From: an uncultured Chloroflexales bacterium
GTDB lineage: Bacteria > Chloroflexota > Chloroflexia > Chloroflexales > Chloroflexaceae
Assembly (NCBI GenBank): GCA_937918935.1
Contig: CAKZSI010000028.1
Coordinates: 62,001-126,000 of the forward strand
Length of the DNA stretch: 64,000 nt
Direction: 5' to 3'
Part shown: one piece after another, positions 33,086 to 41,119 of the stretch
Layout: every line of letters begins with the position of its first letter
How positions within the stretch are numbered: the first letter of the stretch is position 1
The notes under the pieces: generated by a model
The model's input: only the letters and a program-made list of their open reading frames with translations
Database searches by the model: none
What the model was told of the DNA's origin: nothing
Position numbers and translations under genes: made by a program

Positions 33086-33292
33086 GTTGGGACAGTGATG
33101 TTCCTGGGAGGGCGCAGCCCGTCTGCGCCTCCCAACGGGCAGGGGCGCCTGGGGCAACCAGGTTGCCCCCGTGGGTAGGGGCGCAGAGACATCCCGGCAG
33201 ACCCCGATGGCACGGTCCTGCGGTTTCCCCTGCGGGCAGGGGCATGGGGAAACCTGGTTGCCCCACTTTTAGATAGGAGGAACGCACCAACG
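33086..33292. repeat. Tandem degenerate type-A/B palindromes before trpB
   Basis: One degenerate type-A (CTGGGAGGGCGCAGCCC around 33103-33120) and two type-B-like copies (GGGGCAACCAGGTTGCCCC around 33152-33170; GGGGAAACCTGGTTGCCCC around 33245-33263) fill the gap between the T-box terminator and the trpB start. They will be part of the trpB mRNA leader. Confidence 0.6.
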
Positions 33293-34651
33293 ATGGACAC
33301 CGTCAAGTATCTACTCAACGAAGAGCAAATGCCCGCCACCTGGTACAACATCGCCGCCGATCTGCCCGTGCCGCCGCCCCCGGTGCTGCACCCCGGCACG
33401 GGCCAGCCCATCGGCCCTGCCGACCTGGCGCCGCTCTTCCCCATGGCCCTGATTATGCAGGAGGTCAGCACCGAACGGGCCATCACCATCCCCGAGGAGG
33501 TGCAGGCGATCTACCGGCAGTGGCGCCCGACGCCCCTCTTCCGGGCGCGGCGCCTGGAACGGCTCCTCGATACGCCGGCGAAGATCTACTACAAGTACGA
33601 GGGCGTCAGCCCGGCGGGCAGCCACAAGCCCAATACCGCCGTCGCCCAGGCTTACTACAATAAACAGGAGGGTGTCAGGCGCATCGTCACCGAGACCGGC
33701 GCGGGGCAGTGGGGTTCGTCGCTGGCCTTTGCCGGGGCGCTTTTCGGCCTGGAGATCAAGGTCTACATGGTGCGGGTCAGTTACGATCAGAAGCCCTATC
33801 GCCGCGCGCTGATGGAGGCCTACGGCGCCAGCGTGGTCGCCAGCCCCAGCGAGGAGACGGCCGCGGGGCGGGCCATTCTCGCCGAACATCCCGACAGCAC
33901 CGGCAGCCTCGGCATCGCCATCAGCGAGGCGGTTGAGGTGGCGGCCCAGAGTGAAGATACGAAGTATGCCCTGGGCAGCGTGCTCAACCATGTGTTACTC
34001 CACCAGACGGTCATTGGCCAGGAGGCCATGGCGCAACTCGAAATGGCCGGCGATTACCCCGATGTGGTGGTCGGCTGCACCGGCGGCGGCAGCAACTTCG
34101 CCGGCATCGCCTTCCCCTTCATCGGCGCAGCACTGCGGGGCGAACGGGCGGTGCGTGCGGTGGCCGTGGAGCCGGCGGCCTGCCCGTCCATGACCAGGGG
34201 TAAATACGCCTACGATTTCGGCGATACGGCCCACCTCACCCCGCTGGTGAAGATGCACACCCTGGGCAGCACCTTTGTCCCCTCGGGCTTCCATGCCGGC
34301 GGTTTGCGCTACCACGGCATGGCCCCGCTGGTGAGCCATCTGGTGCAGTTGGGGCAGATTGAGCCGATTGCCGTTCAGCAACTCGAGACCTTCGCCGCCG
34401 GCATTCAGTTCGCCCGCACCGAGGGCATCCTTCCCGCGCCCGAGGCCAACCACGCCATCGCCGGGGTGATCCGCGAGGCCCTGCGCTGCAAGGAAGAGGG
34501 CGTCAGCCGCACCATTCTCTTCAACCTCTGCGGCCACGGTCACTTCGATATGCAGGCGTACATGGACTACCGGGCCGGCAAGCTCCACGACTTCGAGTAC
34601 TCCGATGCCGAGGTGGCCATGGCCCTGGCCGGGCTGCCCGTTGTGGGGTAG
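33293..34651 (+). CDS. trpB: Tryptophan synthase beta chain, TrpB2 type
   Basis: A 452-residue PLP enzyme joining indole and serine. It is the TrpB2 (long, TrpA-independent) form: the N-terminal extension [20 protein letters not shown] with [15 protein letters not shown] is diagnostic. [13 protein letters not shown] leads to the PLP Lys in [13 protein letters not shown] (residue ~107). [14 protein letters not shown] and the phosphate-binding [11 protein letters not shown] follow. AGGAGG precedes the ATG. A Trp T-box directly upstream shows tryptophan-responsive control. No trpA is adjacent, in keeping with TrpB2 acting alone on free or salvaged indole. Confidence 0.96.
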   Translation: MDTVKYLLNEEQMPATWYNIAADLPVPPPPVLHPGTGQPIGPADLAPLFPMALIMQEVSTERAITIPEEVQAIYRQWRPTPLFRARRLERLLDTPAKIYYKYEGVSPAGSHKPNTAVAQAYYNKQEGVRRIVTETGAGQWGSSLAFAGALFGLEIKVYMVRVSYDQKPYRRALMEAYGASVVASPSEETAAGRAILAEHPDSTGSLGIAISEAVEVAAQSEDTKYALGSVLNHVLLHQTVIGQEAMAQLEMAGDYPDVVVGCTGGGSNFAGIAFPFIGAALRGERAVRAVAVEPAACPSMTRGKYAYDFGDTAHLTPLVKMHTLGSTFVPSGFHAGGLRYHGMAPLVSHLVQLGQIEPIAVQQLETFAAGIQFARTEGILPAPEANHAIAGVIREALRCKEEGVSRTILFNLCGHGHFDMQAYMDYRAGKLHDFEYSDAEVAMALAGLPVVG

Positions 34652-34660
34652 TGAAGCGGT

Positions 34661-34683
34661 CCGGGAGGGCCATGCCCTCCCGG
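34661..34683. repeat. Type-A palindrome between convergent trpB and glycosidase genes
   Basis: CCGGGAGGGC (34661-34670), CAT, GCCCTCCCGG (34674-34683): a perfect 10-bp stem in the 41-nt gap between convergent genes. It very likely works as a bidirectional transcription end. Confidence 0.75.
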
Positions 34684-34692
34684 AACCTCGCG

Positions 34693-36645
34693 TTAGCGGA
34701 AGGTTACCTGTATGTTCACAATCGGCCCGGGCGCTTCCACCACCACGTAGCGGCTGGGGCCGATGCTCTCCAGGCGCAGGGGCGCGGGCTGGCCGTTGAG
34801 GGTTACGGCGCGCGCCTCGCGGGCCAGGGGCGGCAGCAGCATGCGCGCCCGCAGCGTCTCGCCCGAGCCGGTGGCCTCCAGGGTGATGCGGCCCTCGGCG
34901 AGGCTGGTCGTGGGCGCGTAGCTCCAGCGGTAGGCTGCATAGCCATCGGAAGCGGCGTAGCGCGCCGAGGCATAGACAGAGGTGATCGTGTCACGGGGGG
35001 CGGCCAGCCAGCGCGGGCTGATAGTGGCGGCGTTGTAGGCGATTCCGTCGTCGCTCAACCCGGCGGCGCCCTCCAGCAAGGCGCCGAGCATGGCGCTCGA
35101 ACCCCATCCGTCGGTGGGCAGGAACTCATTCGCCGGGGCCACTCCGCCGGTGGGGTAGTACCAGAGGTAGGTTGAACCGGTGCGGCTGATCAACTCGTGG
35201 TAGCGGTAGAGAATATCGAAGCCGTAGGACTCGTAGCCGAAGCGAAAGGCGCCCCGCGCCAGTTCGCCGCCGACGAGGGGCATCACACCGCCGTTGACGT
35301 ACTCGCCCGGGCGCTCCCCCAGCCGCCCGGCGAGACCAAAGGCCCCCACGGGAAAGGGCGGGTCAATGCTGTACCACTCGGCGAAGGCGGTGCGTTCCGG
35401 GTCGTTCAGCCGCCGCTGGTACTCCGCCAGTATGGCGCGCCCCTGCTCCGCCGTCAGCACGCCGCGGTTGAGAGCGATGGCGTTGGAGAGGCTGAGTTGC
35501 CGCCCTTCGTCTACCCCGGGCACATCGAAGGGGACGAGTTTGACGTGATGGGTGTAGAACGCGCCGTTCCAGCTCAACCGGTTCAGGCGCACCATGATGT
35601 CGTTGGCGAGGGCGCGCCGCTGCGCCGCCAGCTCGCGTTGGCCCGCCTGCTCCTCCATGGCCGCCAGCGAGCGCAGGGCTTCCGCCAGGCCGGTGTTGTC
35701 GCCGTGGAAAATGCCCCAGCGGGTCTGCTCGTCAATCCAGTGGCGCGGCGCCGCCTGACCGGTATTCGGATCGCGGGTCGTGGGTCCGTACTCGAAGTCC
35801 CAGGTGTCAATCGTGAAGGGGCGCTTGACCAGGCCCAGGGTTGGCTCCCAGCGCAGGGGCGAGGTCAGCGTGTAGTGGATGGCCTTCTGCGCCGAGGGCA
35901 GCATGCGCAGCATCCAGGCGGTGTCGCCGGTCGTCTTCCAGGTCTCGTAGATCAACTGGACGTAGAGGTACTCCACGTCGGCTTCGACCGGTGTGCGCAG
36001 GGCGGCGATGTTCCACTCCGGGCGGGCGACAAAATCGGGCAGGCTGCCATCAGGGGCCTGGGCGCGGGCATTGGCCTCGATCAGGCTGGTCAGATCCGTT
36101 TCAAAATAGCGGAAGGCGCGGTTTTGATAGTAGTGATCGCGCAGCCAGAGCAGCGGGCTATCCGGCGAGCGGTAGCCGGTGACGGTCTGGCCCTCGAGCT
36201 GGTAGCTCAGTCGCTTGGCGGCCATAAAGCCGCGCACGCGGTCGTAGAGACCATCAAAGGCGGCGGCACCGGCGCGCACGGTCGTAGTCGCATCCAGACG
36301 GTAGAGCGGCCCCGCGGCCACCTGCGCGCCGGAGGGCAGGTACAGCGCCCCCCAGTGGGCGCCGAGGGCTCCGCGCGGGGTTACCTCGACCGCCCCGAAG
36401 CCGCCGGCCAGGGTGAAGGCGAAGCTGCCGGCGAAGCGTCCGCGCGCGTCGAAGACCAGCAGCGTGGCGGGGCCGCTATAGTCTTGAACGTTCACATTGA
36501 CCACCACCGGCGTGAGGGGCTCCACCACGGGCCGGGCGCTGGCGAACGAGGCCCCACGCTGGGCGCGGACGGGAACGAGGGGGAATCCCATGGTCAGCAA
36601 CACCACCAGCAGGGCTGCCAGAAGGGTACGGCGCGGGCGCGGCAC
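34693..36645 (-). CDS. Secreted six-hairpin glycosidase-like protein
   Basis: A 650-residue exported protein. GTG 36645 is preferred as start: GGAAAGGA lies ~7 nt upstream, and it gives a clean signal peptide RRTLLAALLVVLLTMGFPLVPVRAQ. After a beta-rich N-terminal domain (to ~165), an (alpha/alpha)6-barrel follows: SPLLWLRDHYYQNRAFRYFE, ANARAQAPDGSLPDF, GDNTGLAEALRSLAAMEEQAG, AEWYSIDPPFPVGAF, EYVNGGVMPLVGGELARGAF, PTDGWGSSAML. A small beta domain ends the chain (RARMLLPPLAREARAVTLNG). This resembles the amylo-alpha-1,6-glucosidase/GH63/GH65-like clan. The substrate is unknown. A TATACT box on this strand (36700-36695) is a plausible -10. Confidence 0.85.
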   Translation of the reverse strand: MPRPRRTLLAALLVVLLTMGFPLVPVRAQRGASFASARPVVEPLTPVVVNVNVQDYSGPATLLVFDARGRFAGSFAFTLAGGFGAVEVTPRGALGAHWGALYLPSGAQVAAGPLYRLDATTTVRAGAAAFDGLYDRVRGFMAAKRLSYQLEGQTVTGYRSPDSPLLWLRDHYYQNRAFRYFETDLTSLIEANARAQAPDGSLPDFVARPEWNIAALRTPVEADVEYLYVQLIYETWKTTGDTAWMLRMLPSAQKAIHYTLTSPLRWEPTLGLVKRPFTIDTWDFEYGPTTRDPNTGQAAPRHWIDEQTRWGIFHGDNTGLAEALRSLAAMEEQAGQRELAAQRRALANDIMVRLNRLSWNGAFYTHHVKLVPFDVPGVDEGRQLSLSNAIALNRGVLTAEQGRAILAEYQRRLNDPERTAFAEWYSIDPPFPVGAFGLAGRLGERPGEYVNGGVMPLVGGELARGAFRFGYESYGFDILYRYHELISRTGSTYLWYYPTGGVAPANEFLPTDGWGSSAMLGALLEGAAGLSDDGIAYNAATISPRWLAAPRDTITSVYASARYAASDGYAAYRWSYAPTTSLAEGRITLEATGSGETLRARMLLPPLAREARAVTLNGQPAPLRLESIGPSRYVVVEAPGPIVNIQVTFR

Positions 36646-36806
36646 AACACATCCTTTCCAGACACAGGCGAGCATTGATGCGTAATGCGCGGCCAGTATA
36701 CCATGGGCGCAGTTGGGGGGGCGCAAATTGAAACCCGGGCGACCTTGCAGGACGGTATCACCCTCGCGCTGCAACTGGAACCGTAACAGGGAGGAACAAA
36801 CGCTCG

Positions 36807-37820
36807 ATGACCACGAGAAAGCGCATTCTGACTGGAGATCGGCCCACCGGCAAGCTGCACCTGGGCCACTACGTCGGCTCGTTGCAGAACCGGGTGGCTT
36901 TGCAGGATACCTACGAGTGCTTCTTTATCATCGCGGATCTGCACGTTTTGACCACCAAACCCACCCGCGCGGATATTGCCGAGATTCCCCAGAACATCCG
37001 CGATCTGGTGCTGGATCATCTTGCGGTGGGAATTGATCCCGAAAAGGTCACATTTTACGTGCAATCAGCGGTGAAGGAGATTTACCAGCTTAACCTGATC
37101 TTCGAGATGCTGGTGACGGTGCCGCGCCTGACGCGCCTGCCGAGCATCAAGGACATGGCTCGCAACGCCAACATTGACGAGGAACAACTGCCCTTCGGGC
37201 TGCTGGGCTACCCGGTGTTGCAGGCCGGGGACATTCTGATGCCACGGGCGCACCTGGTGCCGGTGGGCAAAGATAACGAGGCCCACGTGGAGATTACCCG
37301 CGAGATCGCCCGTCGCTTCAACTACCTCTACGGCGAGGTCTTCCCCGAGCCGGAGGCCCTGGTGCCCGAGGTGGGCACCCTCCCCGGCACCGATGGCCAG
37401 GGCAAGATGAGTAAGAGCGCCGGCAACGCGATCTTCCTCTCCGATGACGCGAGGACCGTGGAGCAAAAGGTGCGCGGGATGTACACCGACCCTAACCGCA
37501 TCCGCGCCGACATCCCCGGGCGGGTGGAGGGCAACCCGGTGTTCGCCTACCACGACGCCTTCAACCCCGATGTCGAGGAGGTCAACGACCTGAAGGAGCG
37601 TTACCGCCAGGGCCGCGTGGGTGACGTGGAGGTGAAACGCAAGCTCTATACGGCCCTGGAGAACTTCCTGGCGCCCATCCGCGAGCGCCGCGCCCACTAT
37701 GAGGCCAACCCGCGCCTCGTGGACGAGATCATCGCCGCCGGCAACGAACGAACCCGCGCCGTGGCCCGCGAGACCATCCACATGGTCGAGGAGGCCATGG
37801 GGCTGACGTACTTCCGTTGA
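36807..37820 (+). CDS. trpS: Tryptophanyl-tRNA synthetase
   Basis: A 337-residue class Ic synthetase. The HIGH-like motif is [12 protein letters not shown] (residue ~14) and the KMSKS loop is [28 protein letters not shown] and [29 protein letters not shown] are typical TrpRS segments. GGGAGG stands ~18 nt before the ATG, further than usual. trpE follows 28 nt downstream, so both are probably one unit. Unlike many trpS genes in Firmicutes it has no T-box of its own here; the nearest is in front of trpB on the other side of the glycosidase gene. Confidence 0.97.
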   Translation: MTTRKRILTGDRPTGKLHLGHYVGSLQNRVALQDTYECFFIIADLHVLTTKPTRADIAEIPQNIRDLVLDHLAVGIDPEKVTFYVQSAVKEIYQLNLIFEMLVTVPRLTRLPSIKDMARNANIDEEQLPFGLLGYPVLQAGDILMPRAHLVPVGKDNEAHVEITREIARRFNYLYGEVFPEPEALVPEVGTLPGTDGQGKMSKSAGNAIFLSDDARTVEQKVRGMYTDPNRIRADIPGRVEGNPVFAYHDAFNPDVEEVNDLKERYRQGRVGDVEVKRKLYTALENFLAPIRERRAHYEANPRLVDEIIAAGNERTRAVARETIHMVEEAMGLTYFR

Positions 37821-37848
37821 TGGCGCGTGACGCTGGAAAGCCATACCT

Positions 37849-39369
37849 ATGTACACCCCGACACTGGAAGAGGTGCGCGCCCTGCGTGGTCAGGGCAACC
37901 TCTGCCCGATCTACCGTGAAATCCTGGCCGATCTGGAGACGCCCGTCTCGGCCTACCTCAAGGTGGCCCGGGGCGCCCATAGCTTCCTGCTGGAGAGTGT
38001 GGAGGGCGGGCAGCACATCGCCCGCTACTCCTTCATCGGCAGCGATCCCTATCTGACCCTGCGCCTCGACCGGGGCGTGGCCCAGGCCGTCCAGGGGGGC
38101 TACAAGCAGACGCTCAACTTCAGCGACCCCCTGGTGGTGCTGGGCAGTTACCTCAGCGCCTACCGGCCCGTGCGCCTGCCCGACCTGCCGCGCTTCGTCG
38201 GCGGGGCGGTGGGCTACCTGGGCTACGAGACGGTGAGCTACTTCGAGCGGCTGCCCGTGCCCGAACCCTGTGATTACCAGATGCCCGAGGGCTTCTGGAT
38301 GTTCGTGGACACGCTGCTGATTTTCGACCACCTGCGCCACAAGCTCAAGGTGCTCTCGCACGTCCATCTGGACGCCGAGGACCTGGAGGCGGAGTACCGC
38401 CGCGCCACGGCGCGGATCGAGGCCCTGGTGGCCCGCCTGCGGCAACCCGTGCCGTCCGCCGCGCGTCTGGGGGCCCGTGAACTGGAGCCGCGCAACTACG
38501 AGCCCCATTCGCCGGTGGAGCCGCCGCACCCGCGGCCCGCGCCCGTCTCCAACCTCACCCGCGAGCAGTACCACGCCAATGTGCTGCGGGCCAGGGAGTA
38601 CATCCTCGCCGGCGACATCTTCCAGGTGGTGCCCTCGCAACGCTTCACCCGCCCCACCGGTGCCGACCCGGTGACGATCTACCGCGCCCTGCGCACGATC
38701 AACCCCTCGCCGTACATGTTTCTGCTGCGCACCGGCGAGGGCGACCTGGTGGGCGCCTCGCCCGAGTTGCTGGTGCGCGTGCAGGAGGGCGAGGTGCAGA
38801 CCCACCCCATTGCCGGCACGCGCCGCCGCGGGCGCGACATGGCCGAAGATGCCGCCCTCGCTGAGGAGTTGCTGAACGACGAGAAGGAGCGCGCCGAGCA
38901 TCTGATGCTGGTGGACCTGGGGCGCAACGACATCGGGCGGGTGAGCGAGCCGGGCACGGTGCGCGTACCCACCTTCATGATCGTCGAGAAGTACAGCCAC
39001 GTGATGCACCTGGTGAGCCACGTCACCGGGCGTCTGCGGAGCGACATGACCGCCCTCGACGCGCTGCGGGCCTGCTTCCCGGCGGGCACGGTGAGCGGGG
39101 CGCCCAAGATCCGCGCCATGGAGATCATCGCCGAACTCGAAGGCGCGCGCCGCGGCGTCTACGCCGGCTGCGTGGGCCATGTCGGCTTCAACGGAGACCT
39201 GGACACCTGCATCGCCCTGCGCACCCTGGTTATCCAGAACGGCGTGGCCTATATGCAGGCCGGCGGCGGCGTCGTGGCCGACAGCGACCCCGAGGCCGAG
39301 TACCAGGAGAGTTGCAACAAGGCCGCGGCGCTCCTGCGGGCCATTGATGTGGCCGAGGAACTGGTGTGA
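37849..39369 (+). CDS. trpE: Anthranilate synthase component I
   Basis: A 506-residue chorismate-utilising enzyme making anthranilate with the TrpG amidotransferase. The N-terminal regulatory domain has the LLES element that binds feedback Trp (SFLLESVEGGQHIARYSFIGSDP). The catalytic domain has QVVPSQRF, RTINPSPYMFLL, ASPELLVRVQEGEVQTHPIAGTRRRG, NDEKERAEHLMLVDLGRNDIGRV and GTVSGAPKIRAMEII. All catalytic segments are intact. trpG is not in the window, so the cluster is partial; the remaining trp genes must be elsewhere. Confidence 0.97.
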   Translation: MYTPTLEEVRALRGQGNLCPIYREILADLETPVSAYLKVARGAHSFLLESVEGGQHIARYSFIGSDPYLTLRLDRGVAQAVQGGYKQTLNFSDPLVVLGSYLSAYRPVRLPDLPRFVGGAVGYLGYETVSYFERLPVPEPCDYQMPEGFWMFVDTLLIFDHLRHKLKVLSHVHLDAEDLEAEYRRATARIEALVARLRQPVPSAARLGARELEPRNYEPHSPVEPPHPRPAPVSNLTREQYHANVLRAREYILAGDIFQVVPSQRFTRPTGADPVTIYRALRTINPSPYMFLLRTGEGDLVGASPELLVRVQEGEVQTHPIAGTRRRGRDMAEDAALAEELLNDEKERAEHLMLVDLGRNDIGRVSEPGTVRVPTFMIVEKYSHVMHLVSHVTGRLRSDMTALDALRACFPAGTVSGAPKIRAMEIIAELEGARRGVYAGCVGHVGFNGDLDTCIALRTLVIQNGVAYMQAGGGVVADSDPEAEYQESCNKAAALLRAIDVAEELV

Positions 39370-39373
39370 GCAG

Positions 39374-39392
39374 GGGGAAACCGGGTTTCCCC
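39374..39392. repeat. Type-B palindrome GGGGAAACC-G-GGTTTCCCC
   Basis: Perfect 9-bp arms in the 30-nt gap between the convergent trpE and membrane-protein genes. Confidence 0.8.
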
Positions 39393-39399
39393 ATATCTT

Positions 39400-39732
39400 C
39401 TACGGCCCTTGCCCGCTGACCAGCAAGTAGACCACCATGATCATCACCAGCGGCGCCAGGCCCATCAACAGGGCCAGGCCGCTGACCAGCACCACCCGCT
39501 GCGGCCCGCGCCCGTCAATAAAGCGACGCGTAATCACCACCAGCAGCCCGACCGCGCTGCCCAGGGCCGCGACTATGGTGCAACCCATGCACAGCGCCGT
39601 CCGAAAGGGAGCCTCCTGCTCCAGCCCGGCGCGCAACTCCCACGCCAGCACGGCGCTCAGGCCCCCCGCGCCCAGCAGCGCCGCCAGCGTCGCTGCGCCG
39701 ATCAACCAGGGCCAGAGACGGGGGTTGTTCAT
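39400..39732 (-). CDS. Small integral membrane protein, unrecognised
   Basis: A 110-residue protein with three clear TM segments (LWPWLIGAATLAALLGAGGLSAVLAW; ALCMGCTIVAALGSAVGLLVVI; VVLVSGLALLMGLAPLVMIMVVYLLV) and short loops. A CxxC (LCMGC, about 45-49) at the start of TM2 could bind a metal or form a disulfide. I start it at ATG 39732 because the longer frame to 39801 reads through a type-B palindrome. No family recognised. Confidence 0.65.
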   Translation of the reverse strand: MNNPRLWPWLIGAATLAALLGAGGLSAVLAWELRAGLEQEAPFRTALCMGCTIVAALGSAVGLLVVITRRFIDGRGPQRVVLVSGLALLMGLAPLVMIMVVYLLVSGQGP

Positions 39733-39754
39733 AGGTTTATCCTGATGTGAAAAT

Positions 39755-39773
39755 GGGGAAACCAGGTTTCCCC
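39755..39773. repeat. Type-B palindrome GGGGAAACC-A-GGTTTCCCC
   Basis: Perfect 9-bp arms upstream of the membrane-protein gene and just past the end of the DNA methyltransferase gene. Confidence 0.8.
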
Positions 39774-39800
39774 ACGCCCCTGCCGGAAGAGGAAGGAGCA

Positions 39801-40970
39801 TCAGGCATGCACTATGTGCGGCTGTTCGACCTGATCCGGGTCGTGCTCCAGCCGGTACCGCTCGCGCAGCGCATCAATACTCACCAGGTTGCCCGCCTCA
39901 TCCTCGCAGTACCAGAACTCCCAGCCGTTGAAGGCCGGCTTGTTCTGCGCCAGGGCGGCGATCTGGTGGATCGAGCCGGAGGTATCGCCCCACAACAGGT
40001 GCCCGTCGGCCTTGACTGTCGCCGCCACCCGGCGATCCCTGGAAAAGACCCGCTGGCCCACCGCGAGGTACTGCGCCTCGACCAGTTGCCCGAAACTGAC
40101 GCGCGGCGCGGTGCGCCTGGACCGGGTGATCAGTTCGGCCTCGCCAGGGAGGCGCACTGCCACACTCGCCAGCCTGCGCCAGGCAATCTCAACGTAGGCT
40201 GGTTCGAGTTCAACGCCGATGAAGTTGCGACCGAGTTTGCGGGCCACTGCGCCGGTGGTGCCGGTGCCGAAGAACGGGTCGAGCACCACATCGCCGGGGT
40301 TGCTGGAGGCCAGGATCACCCGGTACAACAACGCTTCAGGCTTCTGGGTGGAATGGGCCTTCTTGCCGTTGAGCTTCACCCGCTCCGGGCCGGTGCAGAG
40401 GGGAATGCGCCAGACGTTCTGCATCTGCTTTTCATCATTCAGATGCTTCATGGCGTGGTAGTTGAAGATGTACCGCTTCTGATCGGCCGCTTTTTTGGCC
40501 CAGATCAGGGTCTCGGTGGCATTCTGGAAGCGCGTGCCACGAAAATTGGGCATGGGGTTGGTTTTGTGCCAGATGACATCGTTGAGAATCCAGTAGCCCA
40601 GATCCATCAGGATGGCCCCGACACGGAAGATATTGTGATACGAGCCGATCACCCAGATCGTCCCATCGTCCTTCAGCACACGGCGGCATTCACCGAGCCA
40701 GGCGCGCGTAAAGGCGTCATAGTCAGCGAAGCCGGCAAACCGATCCCACTCATCATTAACCCCGTCAACCACCGTCTGGTTTGGGCGCAGCAGGGAATGC
40801 CGAAGCTGCAAGTTATAGGGTGGATCGGCGAAGATCAGATCCACCGACCGGTCGGGAAAGGTCCTCAACACCTCGACGCAGTCGCCCTGAATAATGGTAT
40901 TGAGGGGGAGTTGCGAACGGTCAGTCTGGTTTTGGGAAGACGTACGGGGCATGATCGTGGTAGCGTGCAC
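39801..40970 (-). CDS. CcrM/HinfI-type DNA adenine-N6 methyltransferase with RAMA domain
   Basis: A beta-class amino-methyltransferase of up to 389 residues. Motif order is IV (DLIFADPPYNLQL) before I (DPFFGTGTTGAVARKLGRNFIGVE). Internal text matches what I recall of Caulobacter CcrM closely: LKDDGTIWVIGSYHNIFRVG, ILNDVIWHKTNPMPNFRGTRF, STQKPEALLYRVIL. The C-terminal ~90 residues (PRVSFGQLVEAQYLAVGQRVFS, VKADGHLLWGDTSGSIHQI, NKPAFNGWEFWYCED) are the CcrM-like RAMA extension. GANTC is therefore the likely target. No restriction endonuclease is adjacent, so it looks solitary. Start is GTG 40970 or ATG 40952; neither has a strong ribosome binding site. Confidence 0.92.
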   Translation of the reverse strand: MHATTIMPRTSSQNQTDRSQLPLNTIIQGDCVEVLRTFPDRSVDLIFADPPYNLQLRHSLLRPNQTVVDGVNDEWDRFAGFADYDAFTRAWLGECRRVLKDDGTIWVIGSYHNIFRVGAILMDLGYWILNDVIWHKTNPMPNFRGTRFQNATETLIWAKKAADQKRYIFNYHAMKHLNDEKQMQNVWRIPLCTGPERVKLNGKKAHSTQKPEALLYRVILASSNPGDVVLDPFFGTGTTGAVARKLGRNFIGVELEPAYVEIAWRRLASVAVRLPGEAELITRSRRTAPRVSFGQLVEAQYLAVGQRVFSRDRRVAATVKADGHLLWGDTSGSIHQIAALAQNKPAFNGWEFWYCEDEAGNLVSIDALRERYRLEHDPDQVEQPHIVHA

Positions 40971-41119
40971 CTAGGAGAGCGGGCCTTTGCCGATGAAGCG
41001 CCGCATTCGCCAATTGTACGCGCCTGGCCGATCGTCGTCAAACCCGCGGTTCCGGGAACAGGCGGACCCCGCAACCCGCGCCAGGGGCAACGTGACCGGG
41101 TAGAGCTAGCGTGGGAACG

